Shown in pieces: positions 27,701 through 38,505 of a stretch of DNA of 64,000 nt. The stretch comes from Incurvaria masculella (lineage: Eukaryota; Arthropoda; Insecta; Lepidoptera; Incurvariidae), in assembly GCA_946894095.1 (NCBI GenBank), contig OX335649.1:18494001-18558000 (forward strand), read 5' to 3'. Every line of letters starts with the position of its first letter. Position 1 is the stretch's first letter. The notes beneath the pieces were generated by a model. The model ran no database searches. It was not told where the DNA came from and saw only the letters and a program-made list of their open reading frames with translations. The translations under genes and the position numbers were made by a program.

Positions 27701-29395
27701 AATTAAATATTTCTTAAAAATCATAGTTATTAAAAAACTATAATATGGCAAAATCTAAAGTTATATGTATTATTATAATTATTATATGTAAGTCTTAATT
27801 GCTATCAGAGTCATTGAAAAATTCTTCTAAATTATAAAATGGTAGGCACAATAAATCTTAAAATCTGTCAACGTATTACTATTTCTAATCGATATATTTA
27901 AATGATTGTAAATTTTGAACTCCTAAATAATCAAATGAATTCTTAAATAATAAACATTTAGGTCCTATTTGTCTAAAACTTTCATTATTTCTTAAGTTAT
28001 ACCTTTGTACTTCTTTTACTTTTTCCAAATCTTCCTTTGTCTTATGGATTTATATGCATAATATGAATATATAATATATAACGAACTTACGGTCAGATGA
28101 TAAAGTTATTAATGCATTTCCTATGGTTGATTATTTCAAAGTGCGGCACCAGAAATAGTTGATTGTGGGGTGGTTTAAAAGTGTAATATTAACCTTCAAT
28201 ACGTTCCTGATTTTAATCTTGTACACGTCGTGGTAACCCTGATCTCTCGCCGGGAACACTTTCTGCACGCGCCCAACGATGGCTGGGAAAACAATGACAA
28301 AGGTTTTATGAGAACATTATAGATGAAATTATTGCACAACACTGAATGTTTAAACATATGCTAATTGTTTACATAAACATAAGAATTAGAGGTTATATTT
28401 TTTAACACTTTTCCAATGAGTAGTTTCGAAAATGATTAAGCCGGAAATAGCGTTTTTTTTATCTATTTTCAAATATTTGCTCTGACAATGTTTAGAAATG
28501 TTTTTTTTTTGTAATAGCTGCATGAGTGCTTATAAAGTAATACCTCACTCAACGAACATAATATCAACAGCGTAATGACATTTGAGGATTTTTTTTGCAA
28601 TTGTTGCGACCGGACCTTTAACTCTTTAAAATATTATTTTCATTATTTTTAACCATCTGGAGTGATGAAATTACTCTTATATTTCTAACTTGTTTTGAAA
28701 TGCAAGGCATCTATAGAAAGACGCATTATTTGTGAGCTTGTAATAATTTTAGAAAGAAATGATATAAGGTACAATATTTGATTAAAAAAAATATGATGCA
28801 CACCAATCAAAGATATCGGCAGTGAGCATGAAAAGTTCTTCCATGCTTGATAATTAAAAGGGGAAAAGCATCTGGATAATAATTTTGACAAGCAGACATA
28901 TGTGGTTCCAATGTTAGAGAAGGGTATTCTTAGGTGGTTTGGAAATTTAGAGCGAATGTGTGAAGACATAATGACAAAGAAAATGTACAGAGCCGATTTT
29001 GGTGAAACTGCAATGCCTGGAAGACCGAGAATATCCTACCAAGACATAATAAGTCAAGCGCGTCGTGGAGGTAAAGTTCGTAGCACCCATAATCGAAGAG
29101 CTAATATAAAGAGATGTAGGCCTGTTGAAGAAGCTAGAGTACCGCACGGCGTGATGTCATGTTATATTATGTGGCCTAAATGATGGTACGTGCAAGTGAG
29201 AAATTAGTCTCGACTGCTGATCACATTGACAGCTTCTCTAGGCTCGGCATATCATAGACAAGCGTGTCCGTGTTTCTCACCGAAGTCTGCGTTGCAGAAG
29301 TGAGTCTGAGGGTGCTGCGGCATGCACGAGCAGGAGTCGGTCTGACTCCAGCCGGCCGCCGCCGCCAGCGCTATGAGCCACCAGCCGCAGCGCAT
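24735..29395 (-). CDS. Timp: Tissue inhibitor of metalloproteinases (TIMP)
   Basis: TIMPs are secreted inhibitors of matrix metalloproteinases; the mature N-terminal Cys chelates the catalytic zinc. Six exons (complement of 29281-29395, 28194-28282, 27023-27131, 26051-26172, 25345-25478, 24735-24792) join in phase to 208 residues, the usual family length. Residues 1-21 are a signal peptide (MRCGWWLIALAAAAGWSQTDS); the mature protein starts C22-S-C24 in CSCMPQHPQTHFCNADF. Core cysteines follow in DSLCGV, HISLCGY and GCSCK. The C-terminal module (TCRARFDDCYERHGIC, GRCGW, TRCLQ) lacks the small PCxxxxPC-type pair of vertebrate TIMPs and has an extra Cys near the end. It lies antisense 1.2 kb after a Synapsin exon, matching the nested Synapsin/TIMP order known in flies and vertebrates. 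Confidence 0.94.
25345..25478 (-). CDS. Timp: TIMP exon 5, C-terminal module
   Basis: Acceptor gtcgtttcag|GTA, phase 0; donor ACCAG|GTGAAA, phase 2. It encodes VQVAMNRWQSRRPLSPNTCR, ARFDDCYERHGICLHNRNG and RCGWTR. It is GC-rich. Compared with vertebrate TIMPs, one disulfide pair before TCR is missing. Confidence 0.9.
26051..26172 (-). CDS. Timp: TIMP exon 4
   Basis: Acceptor tttttgacag|GC; donor TGCAAG|GTAACA, phase 0. It encodes GRIMQLEAHISLCGYNSKWK and EVTPRQRKGFRMLYRQGCSC. The pattern C.Y...W...T..Q..G....Y..GC.C is diagnostic of the end of the TIMP inhibitory domain. Confidence 0.95.
26300..26850 (+). pseudogene. Decayed non-LTR reverse transcriptase fragment
   Basis: Inside TIMP intron 3, opposite strand. 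GFVPGRSVVTIIE near 26305 matches the HGF.PGRS motif, and VHSGVPQGSVIGLIAFGIY at about 26539-26595 is the RT SGVPQGSVLGPLLF motif. Stops and frameshifts break everything between. Confidence 0.75.
27023..27131 (-). CDS. Timp: TIMP exon 3
   Basis: Acceptor acaatttcag|GCC, phase 0; donor ACAG|GTCAGT, phase 1. It encodes ATPKAQVALRAGRLLSPSQD and SLCGVTLQTKETYLIT. The Cys corresponds to the partner of the mature N-terminal Cys. Confidence 0.93.
27132..28193. other. TIMP intron 2, nothing recognised
   Basis: AT-rich; a moderately GC-rich patch at 27200-27400 has an open frame without similarity. Confidence 0.4.
28194..28282 (-). CDS. Timp: TIMP exon 2
   Basis: Acceptor tgttttcccag|CC completes Ala; it reads IVGRVQKVFPARDQGYHDVY and KIKIRNVLK, phase 0 at AAG|GTTAAT. 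This is the A-B strand region of the TIMP N-domain (xIVxRV...VYKIKI..V.K). Confidence 0.93.
28905..29110 (+). pseudogene. Retroelement C-terminal fragment (RWFG..ERM motif)
   Basis: In TIMP intron 1, opposite strand. LRWFGNLERMCEDIMTKKMY followed by RADFGETAMPGRPRISYQD resembles the LRWFGHVERM...K.IY......GRGRP.. tail common downstream of reverse transcriptases in insect genomes. Only the tail remains. Confidence 0.6.
29281..29395 (-). CDS. Timp: TIMP exon 1, signal peptide and inhibitory N-terminus
   Basis: ATG at 29395; encodes MRCGWWLIALAAAAGWSQ and then TDSCSCMPQHPQTHFCNADF. CSCMP is the zinc-binding wedge. The donor TTCG|GTGAGA is phase 1. Confidence 0.95.
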
Positions 29396-30642
29396 CTTCT
29401 GCAACCAAAGAGAAGAACATTTTAAAAACAAGGGAAGACTACGTCGTCCAAGGCTGCTGACTATTTGACTGGGCGATGGAGTTGCTATACCAAATAATCC
29501 TTTTTTTTTTCTCATTTAAGCTATATCTTAGAACCGAGAAATGGTGAGCTTATGCTTTCGTAAGTTTCATTTGCAAAGAGTAATCCTGGTAGGCAGCAAA
29601 GAGAAAACGACCACTCGACAAAAATTAAGATCATGAGATGGCACGTCAACTGCATTGTGTTGTCACGAATTATTAACGGATACATTGCGATGAAGTTACA
29701 TGGAAAGATCCAAGTGCTACCCAGGTGTGTTCAGAAAGGACCAACCCAACCCCGTACACCGTGATGTTTTGTTATGTGTTAAAATATTAAGAAACATCGG
29801 CCCACAATAATGTCAGGCGATCCAAAATAATCCAACTCAAGTTAAGCACAAATCGTTCTAGAGAATACTCGTGACCCAAATAACAATGGGCTGTAAACGT
29901 AATTTCTACAGCCGACGCTAAACAATACTGTCGTCTGCACCGGCTGGGTACGATAAGTCGGAGCATAATATGCTTGAGCTAAACTGCCGGCGCCCTACGC
30001 AATAGCCTGGCGGCGGCAGGTGATAAGGAACGTGTTTAGAAGGTATCAGCTGCAGTTGTTGGAGAAAACGAAAATGAAATAAAAGAAAGCATGTAGAAAT
30101 TAAAAGCATTCAAGGACGACTGTCGACATAGGTACCGGTCTGTTATAACCGGTTTTATAGAACTAATAAGACGAAAAGGTATTACTGAAGCCACTTTCCT
30201 TATGAGCCATTAAAAGAAAGGGAATATGGAAACCTAACCTAAACTAACAAAAATACCATTCTGTGGATCCATTAATATCAACCTCAGTACATTTCCACCA
30301 ATACTGATATGGTGAACAACACCAAACAATACTATGATTAAGCCAGTGGATTAAGCTGTAACGAATGCACATCGTGGTGTGCGGTTGCATCGATGAAGAC
30401 CACATGGACACTATTAAGAATACAGCTAATATATTTTATAAAATAACGCGGACATTAATGGCCGGACATTATTATATTATTATGAATCTAAAATTGTGTT
30501 CAATTTAGTCATAGCAATAAGTTGTAAACTTTATGCGGAATCTATTTATGAGTTGAATAATTTTCAATGAACCGTTTTGAGGATGTGCAGTAAGTTAATG
30601 ACTGATAACAATATTGTTGGAAAAAATAAAACGAAAACTGAT
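29396..30642. other. Region upstream of TIMP, promoter not resolved
   Basis: It should contain the TIMP promoter or an upstream non-coding exon, but no TATA or initiator could be chosen. A GC-richer patch lies at 29930-30040. Confidence 0.3.
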
Positions 30643-30945
30643 TTCATTTCATTTATTTAAACTAGGTTACGTCACAAAGATCCGCGGATTCGATCAACCC
30701 AATAAAGAAGAACCCGCCAAGAAACTTCACAGGTTTACATAACATATTTTTCCATCCCCAATTATGAAATACACACTTAGATCTAAATGCTACTGCCAAA
30801 CAAATCCTTGGTAGAACAGATCAAGGCAAAGAACAAAACAATAGAAACAGCAACTATCAGTTTATATTACTTACAACTAACAAAGTTACTAATGCAACAA
30901 TATAAATTAATGTAATTTATAGCATTACAAGTATTCGTATTATAG
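30643..30945. repeat. Interspersed repeat, host of the nested MITEs (uninterrupted copy)
   Basis: Begins TTTCATTTCATTTATTT and includes TTCACAGGTTTACATAACAT and CCTTGGTAGAAC. It matches 44765-46160 (interrupted) and 62700-62895. The TTTCATTTCATTTATTT edge looks like the reverse of a retroelement tail, but no coding part was seen. Confidence 0.7.
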
Positions 30946-31393
30946 TTATGAAAATCAATGTATTCCCAAAAGAATAAATCTTAACAGCGGTAACATGATG
31001 CTACATTGAAAGCATTGGGATCTAGTGTATATCAATCGATGACGGTTTGCAAGGCTTCGTTTTTTTCATTTGATAACCGCAACATATTTAATTTGGTTTG
31101 AAACATGCGACATAACATTTACGTAATTGCTTATCTTTGTAGCAGCGTGAGGATATGATATGCATGTTTACTCAGAAGAATGACGAAATGCTCGTGCCCA
31201 TTGTGAAGCTTTTAGGTGTAACGGAATATGCAGGATGGAAGTGTCTAGCCCGTCCGTTCGTTTTGTGGAAAGCAGATACAATTTAAAATATTGTGTGTTT
31301 GAATGGTTACGATATTACTGTGTTCCCATTGCAAGTCTACATTGAAGAATGAATAACATTTTGAAAAGAAACAGAAATATGACGTTATAATTT

Positions 31394-31462
31394 GGTTAGC
31401 TCCGGTATTTAGAGCAGCGGATATGTTACCCGAAGGTTGCAGGTTCGAATGCTACTTCAGCA
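31394..31462 (+). other. tRNA-like sequence (SINE head or tRNA relic)
   Basis: An A-box-like TTTAGAGCAGCGG and a B box GGTTCGAATGC are spaced as in tRNA. The acceptor arms do not pair well, so a functional tRNA is unlikely. Confidence 0.4.
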
Positions 31463-31753
31463 CTTTTTCCTTTACCTCCAAGCACTGTTTAGATCTTATA
31501 ATAACGAATTAAAAATTTGTAATTAATCCAGATTCTTTTTTATGCTGATAAAACTATTTTACTTGTGGATTTTTGTTTTGATTTCATTCGGAAAATATGC
31601 ACAAAACTTTTCATTAAGACAAATAAAAAAAAATATAAATGGTTAATCCTTAAACATTGAAGATGGAGTCTTAAGCTTTTAAAAAAAATATTTCTTGTGA
31701 AAGTAAAAATAACGCGTATTCCTTTGTAATCTTCAATAACAAAATACGATTTT

Positions 31754-31782
31754 GACAGCTGTTGCCTTTGACAACAGCTGTC
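31754..31782. repeat. Short perfect hairpin, 11 bp arms
   Basis: GACAGCTGTTG, 7 nt loop CCTTTGA, CAACAGCTGTC; contains paired CAGCTG E-boxes. Confidence 0.6.
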
Positions 31783-33045
31783 GGTTTTCTCGACGGAAAG
31801 ATTCCTAAGCTCGGAATTCTTAGAATTCCTGCACCTAACCGAATTGCGGATTTACATTATTTGTATGTCCTAGTAAAACAGAACAATTTATGATTTAGTT
31901 AAATTTCTAGTGATTTAATAAATAATAAAACCTGGTTTTAACACACTTATCGTTTTTTGTTCAATAGGTCATGTAAGGTTAGGTTAGATTATGATGAGAC
32001 TAGTAACACTTGAGAAATTCTATATTCCACGATGGCGGATGGATTGGCTGAACCTCTAATGAATTTTCCTCGGAATTTTTAATTTAACGACGACACATTA
32101 TATCAATATAAAAATAATAGGTACTTACTTATGTATTATTTGTACACTTATTATTTCTTAATAGTATACAATATTTAAAAAAATATACCGTTCTTATTGG
32201 CTTTTTTTTGAATTTTTTTTTTATTGTATGATTTTAACTGGGTAAACTACTCACCATTGACTAAACAGAGCTATGTGATTGATTACAATAAATCTATCCG
32301 TGCAGGCGAATCTCTTTATTTAAAATCCTCATTTCCTATAAAGAAGAGTATAACGTAATTGCACCCAAGGACCTTTGAGTTTACTGGGGTGCCAGCTTTC
32401 GGGATTTGCACAAACTCGAAAACCAAAACATTGTTGATGTCGACGTCTGTACATCTTATCCTTAGCGAGGTGTGCAAGACAACTTAAATATGATTATACA
32501 GCATTTGGCAGGTATGTATTAAGAGGATAATGAAGTGATCACGCTCCATACAATAGCGCTTACCTGTTTCCTTAGTCATATTAAGAAATATTTTTTTAAA
32601 ATTTTACATATTAAATAAATCAAATGAGAGCTACTTACGTGCGTTTTTGTTTTTTTGATAACTAAACTTGTATTTGTATTTGTATTTATGAATCCTCCTT
32701 TGGGACGCAGGGAACACTTGGAATCGTCAAACATTTACAATTAAATACAATAGAATGAAAGCATAAAAATTTCATTATTTGTCAATATCATGGCAAGAGG
32801 CTCACTTGAGTCTAGATTTTAAAATAAACTATAATCCATGATATACTCATTTTTGTAATTGTATACACATAGAGGCGTATTTCACGAATATAGGATAATT
32901 TATAAAATAAAACTAAAACGTACAGACATACGAGTAGCTTTCAGTTGATTTATTTCATGTGCAAAATATCAGAAAAATATTTCTTAATTGGACAGAGGAA
33001 GTAGGCAAGAGCAATTGTATAGAACTTAAAGTAGAAACGGCAAAG

Positions 33046-33477
33046 TTATGGTGGAAACACTTGTCTCTGTATTTTTTTTGGGGAGTTTATGCACGGAAAC
33101 CATTTTGATATCGGGCGTACTTTATTTCCTGGTGCGGCACCCACATCAGAATGATATGTGCGCAATTTTCTCCGGCGCGCACGCCGCAGGCTCCGCCGTA
33201 GATCACGCCAACTAGCAGTCGGTTTTGCCTCCGGGTGGGTACTAAGAATGGCACCAGCGACCTTGAAAGGACGGGAGAAGCAACCGAAGCTTGCTTGTGT
33301 CGGGGCGGCGGCGCGGTGGAGGGGCGTAGCCACTTTACATACTTTGGTCGTAGCACTATTAGTTATTCTGTGCTTTGGTGGCTGCGCCGCCGGTTTGCTT
33401 ACAAATGCGCTCACTACTGATTTTCCAACGACACGTAAGAAGTTCACAGGACGCATTGTTTTTACGTAACTGGACAT
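33046..33477 (-). other. Unassigned GC-rich open frame, basic
   Basis: A 143-codon minus-strand frame with many Arg and Ala (RRSLRRARRRKLRTYHSD), overlapping other open frames on both strands, next to a SINE. GC-rich against its surroundings. No family is recognised; more likely a transposon remnant than a gene. Confidence 0.25.
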
Positions 33478-33906
33478 GGATGGCTAATAACAAACGGATC
33501 GTCAGCCTAACACACCACATGGGAACTAGGTGCTATGCCAGGACTTTACTTATATTGCTCGGCTACATTGACCTGGATGGAAAACACGGTAAATTTTCAT
33601 TGCCGCTTCGACCATCGTTCATTAAATGCGATGGTACTAGCCCGGGCGGGATTAACCCTACCACCTATCAAGTAAGTGATAGCATACAACACTAGAGCGA
33701 CACCAAACATCACTAGCCGCTGCATGGGCGGCTTCTTCGTTAAGGTTAATCTAAGGAAGGGGACCTAAAGTTTTACGTGGAATACGAACCACGGCCAGTC
33801 TCGAAGGTTGAAAATTGTCACCCATCCAAAACCCAACCGCGCTCAGAATTGCTTACCCAGCTTATCTAATCGCAAGGCGTCGCACCGATGGGCTACCGAG
33901 GCGGAC
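33468..33906 (-). mobile_element. SINE, 5S/tRNA chimeric head, with an internal insertion (G)
   Basis: The body and head are recognisable, but about 75 bp of unrelated sequence (starting near GATAGCATACAACACTAGAG) interrupts the CCACCTA..AGTAAG junction. Confidence 0.85.
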
Positions 33907-34503
33907 ATTTGGCGCAGCAAACATTCGATGCTGCGCGGCCCGAATTCGTAAGCGAACTAACTACTGCTAGAAGTTTTATACTAACTCGTGGCTGCGCTGC
34001 CGTCATTCCATGCTCGTTATATCGATCGATGTGAAACAAGATGTGATGTGAAACAAGACAAAACAAAAAAGATTACAAATTCTAGATAGAATTATTCGTA
34101 AGCCACGGTGAATTTGAATTACATTCACCGCTGTGTTTGATTAATTTGAGAATATCGTGCGTGTTAATGACAGGAAAATGTTTATGCATTTCTAATGTGT
34201 TGCTAGAAAATTACATGCGCGTACATTTGTTCTGTTTAATATAATATGAGATGAAAACGCACCGTACTGTGAAAGTGTTGTAGAAATCGATTATATCGAT
34301 GGTTGGTCACAATGTTACATTAGAAGGGTCGCCTTCATAAAGTCCAAAAAGCATAAGGTCCAAAACCTATAACATCCGAAAGCATCTATTTTTAGTGTGT
34401 ATAATAAAATGCATATATTCTAACCTTACATAACCTAACTTCATTAAAATATCCGTATTTATAAGTGTTTTGGACGGTATGGTTTTTGGACCTTATGCCT
34501 TTG

Positions 34504-34760
34504 TTAGGGTTCCGTACCCAAAGGGTGCCAACGGACACCTATTACTAAGCCTCCACTGTCCGTCCGTCCGTCCTTCCGTCCGTCTTTCACAGGGCTGTAT
34601 CTAATGAACCGTAATAGGTGGGCAGCTGAAATGTTCACATAGTGTGTATTTATTTTTCCGCTATAACAGCACGTAGGTAAAATTAAAAAATAATAAAAAT
34701 TAAAGAGGTCACCTATACAAAAAACGTAATTATTTGTGTTATATCTTGTACGATGGTACG
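34504..34760 (-). repeat. Lepidoptera-type GGAC repeat, partial copy
   Basis: TTAGGGTTCCGTACCCAAAG, the microsatellite GTCCGTCCGTCCTTCCGTCC, CTGTATCTAATGAACCG, and ending at CTTGTACGATGGTACG. Confidence 0.8.
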
Positions 34761-34794
34761 ATTAAAATAAATCAGCACTTGGTGGAAACCAGGC

Positions 34795-34924
34795 TTACGT
34801 CCGGTTCCACCACCTCCAGCTACAAAAATTCCAAAGTTATCTTTCGGTTACATCATACAAATATGCAATGTAGCCGAAAGTTAACTATAGGATTTCAGAT
34901 AACTGGACGTGGTGAAAACAGGGG
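34795..34924. mobile_element. Small palindromic MITE (CACCACCTCCAGCTAC), copy 1
   Basis: CCACCACCTCCAGCTACAAA and its complement AACTGGACGTGGTGAAA; centre CTTTCGGTTACATC / GTAGCCGAAAG. It abuts the 34504 repeat. Confidence 0.75.
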
Positions 34925-34982
34925 TAAGACAAATAACGCGTAATAGTTAATAATGTGATCTCAAGGACAAATTGTGCATACA

Positions 34983-35628
34983 ATGAGTCGTATTCACTAC
35001 GTATAATATTCACAACGTATAATAGTATTTTTTTCCAAAAAATTAAAACCATGCATATCGTATAATATTCACAACGTATAATGTTATACGTTGTGCATGA
35101 GTTTAAAAATAAAATAAACTCTTTGCATCATGCAGAACGTATAATAGTCACAACGTATAATATTCCTAACATGAATTCACAAAAAAAGAAAACCATGCAG
35201 AACGTATAATATGCCAAGAAGCACTGCATATAGCGCCCTAACGACGATACATTTAAGGCTGAAATTGCTACGAATCGATATCTGTTGAAGAGTAACAATT
35301 TGCTACACCGCTAATTGAGACGGTCGAAAAGTCGCGTGCGAGTATAATCTTTGATTTTATATCGATAAGGGCGCTTATCGTATGAAATATTTTAGGATTA
35401 TATGATATTCATGGTTTTCTTTTTTTGTTAAATAAAGATCATAACATTATACGTTGTGACTATTATACGTTATGCATGGAGAAATAAGTAATTTAATTTT
35501 TTGGACTTCTTCATGCACTACGTATACGATTATACGATCTGCCGATTATACGTTGTGCATAGTTTTAAAATTTTGTTAAAATATGACATTATACGATCTG
35601 CATATTATACGTTATGCCGTTCCCCCCA
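34983..35628. repeat. Foldback-like repeat built of CACAACGTATAAT units
   Basis: The left half has CACAACGTATAAT, CAGAACGTATAAT and similar units in one orientation; the right half (35440-35625) has ATTATACGTTGTG and ATTATACGATCTG in the other. Spacers contain CCATGCA / TGCATGG. No ORF is present. It may be a foldback transposon or a MITE with subterminal repeats. Confidence 0.7.
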
Positions 35629-36259
35629 TACAATCATATGGCAAGCCGGCCGCGCGTCGTATATACTAGGAGGTCGCGACAAAAATGGTAACGAAAACGT
35701 AAATGGCTAACAATGAATTCACAGGCTAAAGACCAAACCTCTGAAGCTAAATGTGTCAGTCTGCCTGCGCCAAGTGGTTGCGTTACGCAGATAAGGCGTC
35801 TTAAAAAGTAGTTATGGTGACAACAAAACATATGATAAAATAAATGGCTCCCAATAACGAAGTATGAAAGTATCAAGTAATGCTAAAACTGAAAAAAATT
35901 TTGTTTGAATTTCGTAGTTATAGGCGATTTAGGGTGCAGATATAACTTTAGGTAATTTAAGTATCTAATTTAAAACACCGACAGGTTATTTTTGTATAGT
36001 CAATAGGTATCAACATTTATAGATTAATCAGTATATTCATCAGCAGGTATATACCAACATCTATTTCATATAGATAATCTAGCTAAAGCAAACACTTGGC
36101 GAAGGCAAACCGACATATTTAGCATCATAGGGCTAGTCCCTAACCTGTAAACCCAGTTTCAGTTATTTACCACATCGAAACCAAAAATGTCGTGACCTCG
36201 CGTGAAAATGCGTTCGCCAAGTCGTTCCCACCCATAAAAGTCCTCTAATACGTCTGCGA

Positions 36260-36586
36260 CTATGTGTGTGGCATGCTACATTTAAGCTCGGTTGGTAGAT
36301 TTAGAAAATTGGAGACAGCAGGTCTCATAGTAGGCGCCAAGAGGTTTTTGGTGGGCGCGCTAGGTGGCACATCTTCCTTTACTGATCTGAGGTTAGGATA
36401 GACACCGGAAATTAAGTTATATAAGTGGCATGGATGCATGAACATTTGTGTGAGCGAATATAATATGTGTGCACCGACTTGTGGTACTATCTTCGTCTCT
36501 GCCGCACTGGTGTCGAATTCCGAACGTGTTTGCACAACTGCATGCTGCATGCCGGATAGTGTGTCGATTGGAATGTTGGCAAACAT
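36260..36586 (-). other. Unassigned open frame of 108 codons
   Basis: Reads MFANIPIDTLSGMQHAVVQT, RSEFDTSAAETKIVPQVG and onwards without a recognised domain or splice context. It could be chance or a transposon remnant. Confidence 0.15.
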
Positions 36587-37122
36587 TCTTCTATGAAATT
36601 GTATACTGGTGATGACACGATTTTAGTGAGGTGTTATGTGAATGAGCGACTTCTAGACTCGCCTCTAAATGAGGTTAGCATTTTCCGTTATTACGATGTT
36701 TGTCTTACTCAGACTCGGGATTACTTTGTTGTTTGATGCGGTGCGAAATATCTTGCGACAAATAAACAGAGAAGATTTTCAGTGAAAGCAGAACTAAGAA
36801 AATTTATCATATCCATGATAAATCATGCAAACGGTATCAAATTGCTAAGCATGCGCACGTGGTTTTTTCAGGCTGGAATTTCTGCGAACGTCTCGGCTCA
36901 TTGATTGGGACGATGTCAAATAGTCCTATGAGGAATGTTTTTACTAGAAAAATAGTTTTTCCGGATATTGGACCAGCACTTATGTTGATTATGTTATGTT
37001 AGGTTATAGAAAAGGGAACGAAGCCGCTATTGCAAGTAAAATGTCGAGAAACGCTATCAGGGACCATTTGATGCGAAGTGGGGGTCTTCTGCAACTCTGA
37101 GTAGGTGCGGTACGAAAAGGTT

Positions 37123-37616
37123 TTTTTTTAATGTTATTATTTTTTTCTTGCCTATGCCAGGACATTTATTATATTGTTTGGCTACGTCGAACTGGATGGC
37201 AACACGGATAATTGTGTCTAATGTACCTCGTTGTGGTATCATTGCCTAACACACCGCATTTCCAAATGTATTAACTAGTTGCCATGGCAAGATATCCCTA
37301 TTATATTCCTCAATCATTACTTTGATACAATTAGTTAAGTATCAATTATTTAGTAAATTTGACGATGGTATATACCAGAAATTATACGACTTTTGGTATA
37401 TTTGCTGTTGTACTGTTTTGAGTTCTGATTTACATCAGAACTTGAAACAGTGATTATAATATGACACCAACCCGGGAAGGCAACCTCTACCAACCTCTTT
37501 CAAGTGGAGGTCGAATCGTGCCTAGGCTCAGTGGTTAAGGTCTCTTATCCAGAATCCAATCGTGCCCAGTATTATTTAACTTGGCTCGGTAGCACCAACG
37601 GGCTACCGAGTCTGGT
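37123..37616 (-). mobile_element. Decayed SINE mosaic (H)
   Basis: Scattered body pieces (CCAGGACATTTATT, GAACTGGATGGCAACACGG, CACCAACCCGGG) and a decayed 5S-type head at 37530-37612 (TTATTTAACTTGG, GGGCTACCGAG). It probably holds an internal insertion. Confidence 0.55.
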
Positions 37617-38149
37617 AATAGACGGAAACTTCTTTCGAAAGCAATATTGTATACCACTGCCTCTCTGCTACTATTACCTTCATGGATATGCAAGTAAGAA
37701 ATTTACATATTAATTGGATATTGATTTTCCACTCTGAAGTAATTCGAGGCGCCATTCCACACGCTACTAACTAGTATTCGGTGTCATCTTAAATGCGATT
37801 TGTGCTATGCCAAACGGCCCAGAGTATGTAATTGTAGCAATATTAAAAATAAATCGAAAATCTATTACCCTCGATCGACGAATATTCGTGAATGCACGTG
37901 CTTAAATAATTTTGCTTTTCCATCTACTTAGAGGCTGTCTTATCGAAAAACAAAGCTATTATTGCTTAAATTATTTAACTAGTTGAGTTGAGCCTGGATT
38001 ATGGACCCTCACACAACCGGGACTAATATGCATATTTCATTTGGGACACATTTCTGTAGTGTGGGAGCTAAGGTCTCTATAGATGTAGAAAACATCTTTG
38101 AATGTATCATCGACGACATAAGTCAAGAAGCACCCTACGGTAGGGTTTC

Positions 38150-38219
38150 TTTTCTCAAAATCTCACTCGAACCTTTTTTTCGATTACACGTCCACTGCTC
38201 TAACGCTGAGCTATCCAGA
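38150..38219 (-). other. tRNA-like sequence, minus strand
   Basis: The minus strand reads GGATAGCTCAGCGTTAGAGC (A box) and GGTTCGAGTGAGAT (B box). The arms do not form a clean cloverleaf. Confidence 0.45.
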
Positions 38220-38321
38220 TATTACGTCAAACAACAATTTTCTCGATTATGTTAGCATTCAGCTTAGTAGCATTGTCCATTCGAATATAATCGAAAAATT
38301 CGTTAGGTGACGAAATTGTAT

Positions 38322-38381
38322 GTATAGCTCAGCGGTGGGCAAGTAATCCAAAGATCACTGGTTCAAATCTTGCTTCGGACA
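38322..38381 (+). other. tRNA-like sequence, plus strand
   Basis: TATAGCTCAGCGGTGGGC (A box) and GGTTCAAATCTTGC (B box). It is divergent from the minus-strand copy 100 bp to the left; both are likely SINE heads or relics. Confidence 0.45.
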
Positions 38382-38448
38382 AATGTGCTTATCGAAAATG
38401 TGTCTGCTTTTTTTAAAAATCGGATTACAGAGCTTCAATGCGTTGTTG

Positions 38449-38505
38449 TATAACCTCAAATTAATGAGATAACGGTAGTGTCGTATCCGTTAAATACGGC
38501 GAATA
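38449..38505. repeat. Fragment of the GAGTTTCAGCGACATC repeat
   Basis: CTCAAATTAATGAGATAACG and GTGTCGTATCCGTTAAATAC match one end of the 47660 copy. Confidence 0.6.

Larger units (their letters stand above)
30946..33045. other. Non-coding gap
   Basis: AT-rich; holds the tRNA-like piece at 31394 and the hairpin at 31754; otherwise nothing seen. Confidence 0.45.

Noticed and set aside
31394..31462. Possible functional tRNA gene
   Set aside because: A and B boxes are present, but acceptor and other arms do not pair convincingly and flanks look like decayed repeat.
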